Notes: generated from the letters alone by a model not told the origin. 64,000 nucleotides of DNA from Bacteroidales bacterium UBA5219 (GCA_002412425.1 DHVB01000077.1:62001-126000), one strand, 5' to 3'; shown: positions 44,616 to 54,111, counted from the first letter of the stretch. Numbers and translations: made by a program.

Positions 44616-46709
44616 TTAGAATTCTCTTCCAGTATCTTTTATAATTGAAGAGCCTGGTTGCCCTTGAGGAATTTCATCTTTTGCTTTTTCTTGTTCTTTA
44701 TCTTTTCCGTACTCTGTTGAAATAACACTAAACTCAGTTCTTCTATTTAATTGATGAGCATCTTCTTTTTGTTTATTATCTTTAAGTCTATTGATATAAT
44801 CTTCAGATAAAACATCTCCCTCTTTGAAGTATGGAAATTCTTTTGCTAATTCTTTTGTTATTTCTCTAGGTTCGCTTTTACCAAAACCTTTAGCTGTTAA
44901 ACGATCAGTTTTTATTCCCTTAGAAATTAGATAATCAACACAAGATTTTGCTCTTCTCAAAGATAAATCCATGTTATAATCTGCTGCTCCTCTAAAGTCG
45001 GTGTGAGATCTAAGTTCAATCGTAATATGAGGGTTATCTTCTAAAGTTTTTACCAAACCGTCTAAAGATACAGTTGATTCAGGTAACAATGTAGCTTTAT
45101 CATATTCATATAAAATATTAGGTAATACAATTACACGTGGTATTCTAGCAAGGTTTATAACTACATTTATTACCGTATCATATTCAATTTTCATTGTTGT
45201 AAATTGAACTGATGTTGCAAAATAATCTTTGCCACCATCTGCTTTGATTTTATAGTTTTTATTTACATCTAACTTATAATTAAAAGTTCCATTTTCTGAA
45301 GAAAGGAAGTCAGCCACAAGTCCATCATCATTAAATAAGCTAAGTTTCACATCTTTTAGCGTTCTTATTTTTAACATATCTGTAGTATCTCTAACTACAC
45401 CATTTAAAGTTATAGACAGTGGTGGTAAAACAAAAGAATAAATATCATCTCCTCCTTTACCTCCTTTTCTATTTGAGGACAAATATCCAGTTTCTTCACT
45501 TCCATAAAAAATAATTCCAAAATCATCAAATGAAGAGTTAATAGGATATTTTAAATTTTCTATATCAGTAATATTTCCTTTGTCATCTTTAACAACTTTA
45601 TAAATATCATACCCCCCCATTCCTTTATGTCCATCTGACGCAAAATATAAAGTTCCGTCTGCCCTTACTGTTGGGAACACTTCGTCTCCAAGACTATTTA
45701 CTATTGGTCCTAGATTTATTGGATGTCCTGCATTGTTAGCTTTTATTGTAGATCTATAAATATCCATTCCGCCATATCCTGTTGGTGCTTCTCCCGAAAA
45801 ATATAAATATTTATCATCTGTAGATAATGCTGGGTGTCCAACTTCATAATTTTCAAAGCCTGGAATATTTACTAACTGTGCTTCTCCCCAGACATTTCCT
45901 TTTTTACTAGCATAATATATTTTACAAGGCTCGTCCACTTTTTTGCCTGCTTTACATCTAGTAAAATACATTTCTGTACCTTTGTTTGATACTGTGCATG
46001 CACCTTCGTCATCTTCTGAATTAATTCCTCCTGCTACGGGTGTTGGTTCGCTCCATGACCCTTTTCTATCTTGAGTTACTGAAAATATATCTGTAAATTT
46101 TTGACCAGTTTTATAATTGCTTCTTGCTCCTATCGCTCCTTCTCTAGAGGTTGTAAAATACAATGTTCTGTAATCCTTGCTTCCCCATGCTGGAGAAAAG
46201 TCAAAACTTTGGGAGTTAAAACTTGAAACATTGGTAACTTTATATCTTGTTGGGCGACTGATCCACTTTGGAACGATAGAACAAGATTCCATTCCAGCAA
46301 TTGCTCTATGGTCTTGAGGCGAAACTTGAAGATATTGTTTATAAACATCAATTGCATCTTCATATTTACCGTTCATTCTTAATGCATCTGCATAAAACAG
46401 CAAAACGTCAGGTTTAATAACTCCTTTTACATAATTATTTTTAGCAACTTGAAAATACAATTCTGATTTATCAGAGTCACCTAAATTTTTAAAACAAATA
46501 CCAAGTTTGTAATTAACAGAGGCTTTATCTTCTTGAGTTCTCAAACTCGGAATAGCCTTCAAATAATAGTCTTTTGCTAATTCATACTGATATGTGTTAT
46601 AATACTCATCTCCTTTGGTAATCAAAGAACTTTGTGCTGTTAATAACACCGGTATAATCATTACTAAAATAAAAAAAACAATATGTTTCATAGTCTTAGG
46701 TTTTTTCAT
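44616..46709 (-). CDS. TPR/PD40 beta-propeller/OmpA envelope protein (PorE-like layout)
   Basis: 697 residues. Signal peptide (KHIVFFILVMIIPVLLTAQ), TPR-like helices at about 30-150 (YYNTYQYELAKDYYLKAIP), PD40 propeller blades at about 160-420 (FSPAWGSKDYRTLYFTTSR, ALSTDDKYLYFSGEAPTGYGGMD, TLYFASDGHKGMGGYDIYK), a carboxypeptidase-regulatory-like domain at about 430-520, and a C-terminal OmpA domain at about 540-670 with RSHTDFRGAADYN and LSLRRAKSCVDYL, which keeps the Asp and Arg that bind peptidoglycan. This order is that of PorE of the T9SS; no lipobox is seen. An ATG at 46691 may be the true start, since the -7 element at 46722-46729 leaves little room. Confidence 0.85.
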   Translation of the reverse strand: MKKPKTMKHIVFFILVMIIPVLLTAQSSLITKGDEYYNTYQYELAKDYYLKAIPSLRTQEDKASVNYKLGICFKNLGDSDKSELYFQVAKNNYVKGVIKPDVLLFYADALRMNGKYEDAIDVYKQYLQVSPQDHRAIAGMESCSIVPKWISRPTRYKVTNVSSFNSQSFDFSPAWGSKDYRTLYFTTSREGAIGARSNYKTGQKFTDIFSVTQDRKGSWSEPTPVAGGINSEDDEGACTVSNKGTEMYFTRCKAGKKVDEPCKIYYASKKGNVWGEAQLVNIPGFENYEVGHPALSTDDKYLYFSGEAPTGYGGMDIYRSTIKANNAGHPINLGPIVNSLGDEVFPTVRADGTLYFASDGHKGMGGYDIYKVVKDDKGNITDIENLKYPINSSFDDFGIIFYGSEETGYLSSNRKGGKGGDDIYSFVLPPLSITLNGVVRDTTDMLKIRTLKDVKLSLFNDDGLVADFLSSENGTFNYKLDVNKNYKIKADGGKDYFATSVQFTTMKIEYDTVINVVINLARIPRVIVLPNILYEYDKATLLPESTVSLDGLVKTLEDNPHITIELRSHTDFRGAADYNMDLSLRRAKSCVDYLISKGIKTDRLTAKGFGKSEPREITKELAKEFPYFKEGDVLSEDYINRLKDNKQKEDAHQLNRRTEFSVISTEYGKDKEQEKAKDEIPQGQPGSSIIKDTGREF

Positions 46710-46721
46710 TTAAAAACTGTT

Positions 46722-46729
46722 CAAATATA
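46722..46729 (-). promoter_or_regulatory. -7 element, PD40/OmpA gene
   Basis: On the minus strand TATATTTG matches TAnnTTTG between the two tandem PD40 genes. The expected transcription start falls only a few bases before the ATG at 46709, so translation probably begins at 46691. Confidence 0.4.
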
Positions 46730-46736
46730 ATAAACT

Positions 46737-48278
46737 TTATTTTTCTATATACACATCTCTTAAAAAATGTTTTGCTTCTGTTAATGTTTTTGTATTAACT
46801 ATCTCTTTAGCAACACGATAGCCGTTTAATTTATAATAAATTATATAATCATTTTCAGGCAATAAGTCAATTTCATAGCTTCCGTTAGCGTCAGATTGTT
46901 GCGAATCCATCAAAATATATTCATCATTCATTACTTGTATATCCACATTTGCCATTTTTTCTTTTGTTATTTTATCATAAATTGTTCCCGAGAGCGTAAA
47001 TTCTAAAGAAGGAAGCAGAAAATAATATAAATCTGATTTTCCCAAACCTCCAGTTCTTGTAGAAGATAAGAATCCCTCTTCTTTCATACCTATAAAAACT
47101 ATGCCAAAATCGTCTCTAGATGAATTTATTGGAAATCCTAAGTTAGAAATTTCATACTTAATCCCTGAAATATGTTTAGCTCTAAAGATGTCAAAACCAC
47201 CCATTCCTGGATGTCCATCAGACGAAAAATATAAATCTCCATTACTTCTAATATAAGGATGAATTTCATCAGCTTCAGTATTTATATAGTGTCCTAAATT
47301 TTGAGGGTAACCAAAAGGTGCATTTTTTCTTTCTCTAACAACTTTATAAATATCTTTTCCTCCTAAGCCTCCAAGTAAAGAGTCTGCTACAAAATATAAA
47401 GTTAATTCATCATCGCTAATTGCAGGATGTCCTATTGAAATATGTTCTGGTATTCCAAGAATTTCTACTTCTTTGATTTGTCCCCAATAACTTCCCACAC
47501 GCTTTGCCACAAAAATTCTACAACCTTTATCCTTTTTTTTGTCGTATTGGCATCTTGTAAAATACAAATTATTTGATTTTCGATTTAAAAAAGCAGCTCC
47601 CTCCTCATCAACAGTATTTACTAAACCTGGTACAATAACAGGTTTTGACCATTTTCCAAATTTATCTTGTTCTGAAAAAAATAAATTTGAACAATATTCA
47701 CCAGATTCAGGACTTATAGAAACATGAGTTGGAGCATAACGTCCCGAAGTAAAATAAATTTTGTGTTTGTTCCTAACTTCATAAAAGGGACAATAATCAT
47801 GTTCGCCAGAATTTAAAATCGCAAACAATTCTACTTTATGGCGAGTTGGGTTTTCGATTGAAGAAAAAGTAAAATCTATACTTTCTATTCCTTTGTTTGC
47901 TAACTTATGCTCTGGTGCTAACTTTTTAAAAATTTCATACTGAATTAAGGCTGAATCATATTTTTGCAACATTTGTAAAGCTTCACCGTAATATAAATAT
48001 TGTACAGGGTCGGAATATCCAAGGTCGATGGCTTTTTTAAAGTATAATGCAGATTCTTCTGGCTGAGATAGTTTTTTGTAGCAATATCCTATTTTAAATG
48101 ATGATTCTGCAATAATGCGTGGTTTGTTTTTAGATTTTGCAATTTGAGTTAAATATAGCTGAATTGCTTGTGCATATTGTTCTTTGTCTAAAGCGACATT
48201 TGCATTTCTCAAATGCTTTTGCCCAAAAAATGTTAGTGGCAAAATTAAGCTTATTAACAAAAGAAAATATTTACTCAT
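46737..48278 (-). CDS. TPR/PD40 envelope protein lacking the OmpA domain
   Basis: 513 residues from ATG at 48278, which starts MSKYFLLLISLILPLTFFGQ, a good signal peptide; the frame extends 10 residues further upstream, but that start is unlikely. TPR helices (about 20-130), PD40 blades (HPAISDDELTLYFVADS, DLYFSSDGHPGMGGFDIFR) and a carboxypeptidase-regulatory-like domain at the end (LSGTIYDKITKEKMANVDIQV). Sequence blocks such as NSSRDDFGIVFIGMKEEGFLSS are close to its downstream neighbour (NSSFDDFGIIFYGSEETGYLSS), so the two are tandem paralogues. This one stops where the neighbour has its OmpA domain, so it is not anchored to the cell wall. Confidence 0.83.
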   Translation of the reverse strand: MSKYFLLLISLILPLTFFGQKHLRNANVALDKEQYAQAIQLYLTQIAKSKNKPRIIAESSFKIGYCYKKLSQPEESALYFKKAIDLGYSDPVQYLYYGEALQMLQKYDSALIQYEIFKKLAPEHKLANKGIESIDFTFSSIENPTRHKVELFAILNSGEHDYCPFYEVRNKHKIYFTSGRYAPTHVSISPESGEYCSNLFFSEQDKFGKWSKPVIVPGLVNTVDEEGAAFLNRKSNNLYFTRCQYDKKKDKGCRIFVAKRVGSYWGQIKEVEILGIPEHISIGHPAISDDELTLYFVADSLLGGLGGKDIYKVVRERKNAPFGYPQNLGHYINTEADEIHPYIRSNGDLYFSSDGHPGMGGFDIFRAKHISGIKYEISNLGFPINSSRDDFGIVFIGMKEEGFLSSTRTGGLGKSDLYYFLLPSLEFTLSGTIYDKITKEKMANVDIQVMNDEYILMDSQQSDANGSYEIDLLPENDYIIYYKLNGYRVAKEIVNTKTLTEAKHFLRDVYIEK

Positions 48279-48310
48279 GTATGAATTTTTGAAAACGTAA
48301 AATAACAAAA

Positions 48311-48344
48311 TTTTTACATTTTAAACAAATTTAAAATGTAAAAA
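48311..48344 (-). promoter_or_regulatory. Promoter inside a palindrome, PD40 gene
   Basis: TTTTTACATTTTAAA and TTTAAAATGTAAAAA are a 15-base perfect inverted repeat around CAAA. On the minus strand TAAATTTG, a match to TAnnTTTG, lies across its centre (48326-48333), 47 bases before the start at 48278. A regulator bound here would block the polymerase. It may also simply be an AT-rich hairpin. Confidence 0.45.
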
Positions 48345-48350
48345 ACAAAA

Positions 48351-48400
48351 AAAACTGTCTTATAAATGCTCAAACACTTTTGAACACTTCTAAGACAGCT
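48351..48400 (-). terminator. Terminator of sigma factor gene (imperfect)
   Basis: CTGTCTTA (48355-48362) pairs with TAAGACAG (48391-48398), followed on the minus strand by a T run (48354-48346). The 28-base loop is long. It ends the ECF sigma gene at 48461-48961. The stem is the same sequence as at 54294-54331. Confidence 0.6.
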
Positions 48401-48460
48401 CAATTATTTGTGCCTTAATTTTATCTAAAGGCAACTCAACTAAGTTGTAGTTTGTAAAAA

Positions 48461-48961
48461 TTATTTAAAACTTTCTAAATTTTCCATTAACTGACGCCGA
48501 GCGAAAAATATTCTACTTTTTACTGTACCTATAGGTAGATTTGTTTTGTCGGCAATTTCCTTGTACTTATATCCATCAACAAACAACTGAAAAGGTATTC
48601 TATAATCATCTTCTAAATTATCTATAGTTGATTGAATGTCTTTAGTATTAATACTGTTTTCAGCATTATACTCTTCGTACATAGTATTTTTTAAAATATA
48701 CTCATCTTCTGTCTCGTCATTAATGGTGTTTTTTGCAGACAATTTAGTTACTTGATTCAAATATGTATTACGTAAAATTGTAAATAACCAAGCCTTAATA
48801 TTATTATCGGCTGTATATTTATCGCGATATTGAATAGCTTTTACAAAAGTATCTTGAACTAAATCTTTTGCTGTCTCCATATCTTTGGTTAGACTAAGAG
48901 CGAAATATCTCAAACTCTTTTCTAAGTCTAATAGTCTTGTGTTAAATTCTTGTGTGCTCAT
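48461..48961 (-). CDS. ECF-type RNA polymerase sigma factor
   Basis: 166 residues. Region 2 covers about 10-75 (AKDLVQDTFVKAIQ, IKAWLFTILRNTYLNQVTK) and region 4 about 105-160 (LEDDYRIPFQLFVDGYKYKEIADKTNLPIGTVKSRIFFARRQL, split around the helix-turn-helix). No anti-sigma gene is adjacent; the genes downstream encode the PD40 envelope proteins after a terminator. The short length and this neighbourhood recall SigP, which controls T9SS genes in P. gingivalis with PorX/PorY, but that link is only a guess. Confidence 0.88.
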   Translation of the reverse strand: MSTQEFNTRLLDLEKSLRYFALSLTKDMETAKDLVQDTFVKAIQYRDKYTADNNIKAWLFTILRNTYLNQVTKLSAKNTINDETEDEYILKNTMYEEYNAENSINTKDIQSTIDNLEDDYRIPFQLFVDGYKYKEIADKTNLPIGTVKSRIFFARRQLMENLESFK

Positions 48962-49017
48962 TGTTTTATTATTTTAATTTTTTAATAATTGTATTTAAGT
49001 ATTACAATGCGAAAATA

Positions 49018-49025
49018 CAAAATTA
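49018..49025 (-). promoter_or_regulatory. -7 element, ECF sigma gene
   Basis: On the minus strand TAATTTTG matches TAnnTTTG, 56 bases before the start codon at 48961. The 239-base gap 48962-49200 holds nothing else I could support. Confidence 0.4.
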
Positions 49026-49200
49026 TTTTCAAATAATCCAAATTATTTAAATGTTTTTCATCAAGAATTTAACAAAAAACAGCCTTATTCTAAATAAGTA
49101 AATTTTTACATTTTAGTGCTATTAGTGCGTGTGTAAGAAATATTTATAGTTTGTATAAATTAGCGTTTATTCGATTTTTTTTTGTTTTTTTAGTCAATTA

Positions 49201-50418
49201 TTAAAAATTAAACAACAATCCAGATATTCCTACAATTAGTCCAATGGTTATACTTATAGTTTTCATAATTACAAAACTCTTTTTTGATTCTGCTAACAGT
49301 GGTAGTGAACCATGTCCGTTTTGCACAATACTATTTGCCAACAAAATACTGAAAGGTATTGTTCCTTGCAAGAATAAAACTACAAACACTAAATGAGGTC
49401 CTGATTGTGGAATTATTCCTACTGCTATTGCTATTAGCAAAACAATAAAGAGGTGGTCATAAATCCAGTTTCCAAAATTTGCAAATTGTAATAAAATATT
49501 TACAGCTAGCAGAGTTACAAATATCCAAATTAAAATTTTAGGCAAATGTTTTTTTATTAGATGTTGCCACAAGTGTTTTTTTATAAAATGGTCTTTAGTA
49601 AAAAGTACTACAATCAGTGCAAAAAATGCAGATATTAAAATCGTAACTCTAACCCAATCTATGCCGTGTTCATGATTATGATGCAAATTTTCATTATGCG
49701 AGGTTTCAGAAATATGTTCATGCTCGTGTTCGCAATCATGATTATGAATATGTGTAATATTCAAATCGCTCATTTCCACTTTTTTTACGGAATTTGCTGC
49801 AGGGAGTGAAAAAATTAATTTATCTGAATGTGTATGTCCAATAACTCCACCAAAGGTTAAGCCTAGTATAACTAGGATTATTGCTAATATTATCATTCGC
49901 TTGGGCAAAAAACTAAAGTTCTTAAATGAAAAAGTACTACTTGGCTTATCGCAACAATCATCGTGGTCGTGAATATCGAATGAAAATTCTTTGTCAGCTG
50001 CATAATTTTTTAATTTTAAGTATTTATCAGCAACAAAACCTAAAACTATTGCCAATACAGCTAAAATAGCAAACATAAATATTGCTGTTTTTGGCATTAG
50101 TGCTAACATAAAATAAGCCTCATCACCAACAGTTGCAATCATAGCAGCAAGCATTGCTCCAAAAGTAAAAAGTCGGTGAGTATAAAGAGAGACTGCCGTA
50201 AAAACACCCATGCAACCTGGTATAAGTCCTAAAACCGTTCCTGTTATAATTTGCATTCCTGGTTTTTTGCTAATAACTTTTGTTAATTTTCCTTGACTTA
50301 AAACATTAAGAAATTCAATCAACAACATAACAATTACAACAAAACTTGTAATCATTAATGTTTCTTGTAATATACCATGCCAGTTTAAGTTTGCAATAAT
50401 TTCCAAAAACTTTGTCAT
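49201..50418 (-). CDS. Putative 10-TM heavy-metal exporter (ArsP_2-like)
   Basis: 405 residues with about ten membrane helices. It matches the layout of the putative manganese or heavy-metal permease family: MITSFVVIVMLLIEFLNVLSQG (18-39), ITGTVLGLIPGCMGVFTAVSLY (about 57-78, with PGCMG), ATVGDEAYFMLALMPK (about 95-110), and a second half with GIIPQSGPHLVFVVLFLQGTIPF. Two hydrophilic loops are rich in His, Asp, Cys and Glu (DIHDHDDCCDKP; THIHNHDCEHEHEH and ENLHHNHEH), likely metal sites. It should export a divalent metal ion; which one is unknown. It stands alone with its own promoter. Confidence 0.82.
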   Translation of the reverse strand: MTKFLEIIANLNWHGILQETLMITSFVVIVMLLIEFLNVLSQGKLTKVISKKPGMQIITGTVLGLIPGCMGVFTAVSLYTHRLFTFGAMLAAMIATVGDEAYFMLALMPKTAIFMFAILAVLAIVLGFVADKYLKLKNYAADKEFSFDIHDHDDCCDKPSSTFSFKNFSFLPKRMIILAIILVILGLTFGGVIGHTHSDKLIFSLPAANSVKKVEMSDLNITHIHNHDCEHEHEHISETSHNENLHHNHEHGIDWVRVTILISAFFALIVVLFTKDHFIKKHLWQHLIKKHLPKILIWIFVTLLAVNILLQFANFGNWIYDHLFIVLLIAIAVGIIPQSGPHLVFVVLFLQGTIPFSILLANSIVQNGHGSLPLLAESKKSFVIMKTISITIGLIVGISGLLFNF

Positions 50419-50446
50419 AATAAAATTTCAGTTTCTCTTTCCGCTA

Positions 50447-50454
50447 CAAAATTA
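50447..50454 (-). promoter_or_regulatory. -7 element, metal exporter
   Basis: On the minus strand TAATTTTG matches TAnnTTTG, 28 bases before the start codon. I found no recognisable metal-regulator site. Confidence 0.45.
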
Positions 50455-50476
50455 CATAATTACTAACAATAAAAAT

Positions 50477-52456
50477 TTAATTTTGTTCTAGATTTTCGAC
50501 AGAAATTGCAATAATTTCTATTTTTCTTTCTCTCGATGCTGCTGGACTATATATTGAATTTCGCGGGTCTTTTGGGTCATCGCTAACTTTGCCATCTGAC
50601 AGTGTTTTTCCAAAAGCTACAAATTCGTACTCTAATTGTCCAGATTCTATGTAAGGAAGAAATATGCCATTGTCGTATTCGGCGAAATAATTAACTAAAC
50701 TTGATATTCGGCGTTTAGCAAGATTAATATTATAGGCTGCAGTATTAAGTGGACTTGTATAGCCTTTTATTGTAACAATAATTTTTTGACCTTCAATCAA
50801 AAGTTCGTGCATTAAACTTGTAAATTCCAATAGCTTACTGTAATTATCTTGAACATTATAAGAAAAGTAATAATCTATGCTATCAATAGCCATTAGCTTT
50901 TCTGTTTTTCCCAATCCTTTTGAATACATTTTTCTATAAGTTTCTTGCAAGGCTAAATAATCAAAATAGCTTGTTGAATAATTTATACTTGTTACAGTAT
51001 CCCACGAGTTTGGAACTGGCTGGTCGTTATGAAAATACAGCGTAATTGGAACTAAAAGTTTTGTTTTAGTAATAATTGTTGTTATTTTTTTCTCAGTTAT
51101 TAATTCTGGCGGTAATTCTTTTTCTAGTTCGTAATAAAACAAATCGTTGCAACAACTTTGCTTTTCTACTGCAAATGCAGATTTTCTATTACTGGTAAAA
51201 AAAGCTAATCCTTGTTTGGGATATATTTTATAATAAGTATCATTTTGAGCAGTATTAACAGGATACTCTAAACTTTCAACTTTTTCCCATTTTGTAAAGT
51301 CTCCTTTTACCTTAAAAATATCGTAACCTCCTAAATTTTCATACCAATCAGACGAAAAATATAAACATGAATCTTTAATATTATAAAAAGGTGTAATTTC
51401 ATTTCCTGGAGTATTTATTATAGAGCTAGTGTCTAGAAAATTTTGTAAAGTTTTATCTTCGACAATTGGTCTTCCTAAGTTTCTTACTACTCCCCACGAG
51501 TCATCTGGTAACACTTCTACATAATAAATATCGTAGCCTCCCTCCCCTCCCGGCTGGTCAGAAGAAAAAAGCAATATATTATTTTCATTTTCTCTTTCTA
51601 ACATAAATGGGTGTGTGAAGTTGTATCCAGGTCTATTAATAACATCTGGCAATTTTTGTGGTTCTGTCCATTCATTATCAACATATTCAGAGGAGTAAAT
51701 ATAAGTATTTCCAGTTTGATAAGATTCCGAAACTGTAAACCACATTTTTTTCCCATCTTTTGAAAAATGCGGATTTGCAATGTCAAAATCAACTTTATTT
51801 ATTGTTTCGTCAAAAAGTTCAGCCTCAGAATTATTCTCAAAAAAATTTATTTGATAGATTTTTGACTTATAATCTTTCATACTGTCGCCAACAGGCTGTA
51901 TTGAAGCAAAAGTTAAAATAGAATCTTTATAAAATGCAGTAGAAAAGTCGCTGTAAACAGAATTTATATTTGTGTCGCATTTAAAAATTTCTATTCCAGA
52001 TGGATTGTTGTACATTTTCCAAGCTTTTTCGCAATTCAATATTTCTTGCATTGATTTTTTTACTTTCAAATTAGTTTCGTCATTTTCTTTAATTGCTATG
52101 AATTGCCGATAATTATACTGTGCTTTAATAAATTCTTCGTTTGCTTTTAACATTTCCGCATAATAAAATATTGCGTCAGGATATTTTTCAGGATTTTTTT
52201 CTGCTAAAAATCTATAATGTTTAGCAGCTCTCACATAGTCATTATCCAAGCGATAAGCTTCGGCAGCTTTCCATACAATATCGTGCATTCTTTGATTTGA
52301 TTTGAGTGCTTGTTCGTATAGTTTTGCTGCTCCATACCAATTTTTTTCTTTAAAAGCTTTGTCCCCAGAAACTACAAGATTAACCACTTCTTTGGTTTGT
52401 GCTACAGAGTTTATTCCTATAAATATTACTGCTATGTAAATTAAAAATCTTTTCAT
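50477..52456 (-). CDS. TPR/PD40 protein with degenerate OmpA domain, paired with PorP/SprF
   Basis: 659 residues from ATG at 52456, which overlaps the stop of the upstream PorP/SprF gene as ATGA; an in-frame start six codons upstream is less likely. Signal peptide MKRFLIYIAVIFIGINSVAQ, TPR helices (about 20-150), PD40 blades (about 170-440, with FTHPFMLERENENNILLFSSDQPGGEGGYDIY), and an OmpA-like C-terminus (about 570-640: TIKGYTSPLNTAAYN, AKRRISSLVNYF). The Asp of the usual GHTD is replaced by Ser here, so peptidoglycan binding may be lost, although the Arg is kept. It probably works with the adjacent PorP/SprF protein at the outer membrane. Confidence 0.83.
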   Translation of the reverse strand: MKRFLIYIAVIFIGINSVAQTKEVVNLVVSGDKAFKEKNWYGAAKLYEQALKSNQRMHDIVWKAAEAYRLDNDYVRAAKHYRFLAEKNPEKYPDAIFYYAEMLKANEEFIKAQYNYRQFIAIKENDETNLKVKKSMQEILNCEKAWKMYNNPSGIEIFKCDTNINSVYSDFSTAFYKDSILTFASIQPVGDSMKDYKSKIYQINFFENNSEAELFDETINKVDFDIANPHFSKDGKKMWFTVSESYQTGNTYIYSSEYVDNEWTEPQKLPDVINRPGYNFTHPFMLERENENNILLFSSDQPGGEGGYDIYYVEVLPDDSWGVVRNLGRPIVEDKTLQNFLDTSSIINTPGNEITPFYNIKDSCLYFSSDWYENLGGYDIFKVKGDFTKWEKVESLEYPVNTAQNDTYYKIYPKQGLAFFTSNRKSAFAVEKQSCCNDLFYYELEKELPPELITEKKITTIITKTKLLVPITLYFHNDQPVPNSWDTVTSINYSTSYFDYLALQETYRKMYSKGLGKTEKLMAIDSIDYYFSYNVQDNYSKLLEFTSLMHELLIEGQKIIVTIKGYTSPLNTAAYNINLAKRRISSLVNYFAEYDNGIFLPYIESGQLEYEFVAFGKTLSDGKVSDDPKDPRNSIYSPAASRERKIEIIAISVENLEQN

Positions 52457-53481
52457 CAAATAAAATCCGGACATTTTTTATAATCTGGAGCTTGAAATGG
52501 TCGTGGTTTAAAGAATACATAAATTATCGAAAACTCTGCTCCTCCTTTTCCTCTACTAATTGTGCTTAGTTTTGAGAAATTTATATCATAATTAAAGCAT
52601 ATTTTAAAATTATGATATTTAAAGCCAAACACAATAATTCCAGCATCTTTTGCCCTAACCAATCCACCAAAATATATTGATTGCAAATCAAGTGGATTAT
52701 AATCTAAACGAAAAATTCCACCTACATCTACTTCATTATGTTTTTGCTGAACCATATGCAAAGCATGAGCCTCCAAAAATAAATCTTCTTTTAATTGATA
52801 TTCTGCAAAAAGAATTGTAGAATATTTTATTGGCAAAAACATTTCTGAATTTTCTATAAAGCTACGTTTTGGTTGCAACAAATGATATGCTGAAAATCCC
52901 AATTCAAAATTTAATTTATGATTATATTTATATTTTAATTTTGCTCCTGTTCCAAAATCTGGATATGACATTTTTTGATTTATTAAAACTTCATCAGATG
53001 GTAAATTTTCATTAAATCTTTCTCCATCATATTGATTTCCAAAATATAAATTATTTAAATTAATACCATGCATTACATAACCGCCAGCCAATCCCAATCC
53101 TAGTCTAAATTTTTGAGTTTTATCCACATTTAATTGATAAGCAAGATTAAGATATAATTGTGTTGTTCCGAACCTACCGTCTCCTGCAATATCGTTATTT
53201 ATTTGTAAACCAATTCCCGAACGTGATTGAGAGATAAAAACATCATCAAAGCCGGCATCTATAGAACCTGCAAAACTTGAATACGCATTTGTAAATGTAT
53301 TCCATTGGTTTTTGTTATTTAAAGCGGCTCTATAATCTCCTTCAAAATCACCAGTGTTAGAAGGGTTTAAGAAAAGAGGTGCGGAGAAAAATTGACTAAA
53401 ATGTATATCTTGAGAATATACTGCATTTTTTGCAAACAAAGCAAAACTTATTGTCAATATTGTTAAAATTATTCTTTTCAT
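52456..53481 (-). CDS. PorP/SprF-family outer-membrane protein
   Basis: 341 residues with signal peptide (MKRIILTILTISFALFAKNAVYSQ). The start of the mature part, DIHFSQFFSAPLFLNPSNTG, is the hallmark of the PorP/SprF family of the T9SS, and the rest is strand-rich with FGTTQLYLNLAYQLNVDK and FEGDYRAALNNKNQW. These barrels help T9SS substrates reach the surface or anchor them. Its stop overlaps the start of the PD40/OmpA-like gene. The core genes porK-porN are not in the window, so this is an accessory copy. Confidence 0.93.
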   Translation of the reverse strand: MKRIILTILTISFALFAKNAVYSQDIHFSQFFSAPLFLNPSNTGDFEGDYRAALNNKNQWNTFTNAYSSFAGSIDAGFDDVFISQSRSGIGLQINNDIAGDGRFGTTQLYLNLAYQLNVDKTQKFRLGLGLAGGYVMHGINLNNLYFGNQYDGERFNENLPSDEVLINQKMSYPDFGTGAKLKYKYNHKLNFELGFSAYHLLQPKRSFIENSEMFLPIKYSTILFAEYQLKEDLFLEAHALHMVQQKHNEVDVGGIFRLDYNPLDLQSIYFGGLVRAKDAGIIVFGFKYHNFKICFNYDINFSKLSTISRGKGGAEFSIIYVFFKPRPFQAPDYKKCPDFI

Positions 53482-53556
53482 GAATTAATTGTAAAGTTAA
53501 TAATTTTTACAATAATTCAAATGTTAAATAAAAATAATCTTTTTAAAATTTTTATT

Positions 53557-53889
53557 TTACGTGCCATTGATACTACATAATTGCTGTAGTTTATATGCTT
53601 CTGCTAAAAGTTCTTCTTCATGCAAATAACCTGATTTGTGGCATTGCTCCAACCAATATATAATATTCTTTAAATTATTATTGGTTTTTTGTTCATACTC
53701 TTTTTCGTCTTTTTTATTATCTGCAACAATCCTGTTTTGGTATGCACAAGTAGCATTTAAAGTAGAACTTAGCAAACGAACAGCTATAGGTTTTTTATTT
53801 TGCTCAATTAAGTATTCATATAAGTTTATCATTTGAATACTAAATTCAAAAAGTTTTTTGACTATTTGAAGATTTTCTTTAGTTTCCAT
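53557..53889 (-). CDS. Four-helix-bundle protein (S23/IVP-like)
   Basis: 110 residues, all helical. FEFSIQMINLYEYLIEQ, LLSSTLNATCAYQNRIVADN, TNNNLKNIIYWLEQCHKSGYL and EEELLAEAYKLQQLC match the pattern of the four-helix-bundle family named after the 23S rRNA intervening-sequence protein (an aromatic-containing helix, then YWLEQ and SGYL). No rRNA operon is near, so the name reflects family only; such stand-alone proteins are common in Bacteroidota. Function unknown. Confidence 0.72.
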   Translation of the reverse strand: METKENLQIVKKLFEFSIQMINLYEYLIEQNKKPIAVRLLSSTLNATCAYQNRIVADNKKDEKEYEQKTNNNLKNIIYWLEQCHKSGYLHEEELLAEAYKLQQLCSINGT

Positions 53890-54111
53890 GGCAGTAGTGT
53901 TTTTTTTACAATATACAACTTTTTTGACGTAAAAACAAATAATTTTTAATGTTTCAATGATTGTATAGGCAATTTATAATAAGTCTATTTTACAAATTTT
54001 ATGTTTTGTTCTTTATTCAAAACTTTTTACAATTATATAAAATTTGTTTTAAAATTATACAATAAATAAAAAACATTTACGTTTTACTGAAAAATTAAAT
54101 CAAACTTGCCT

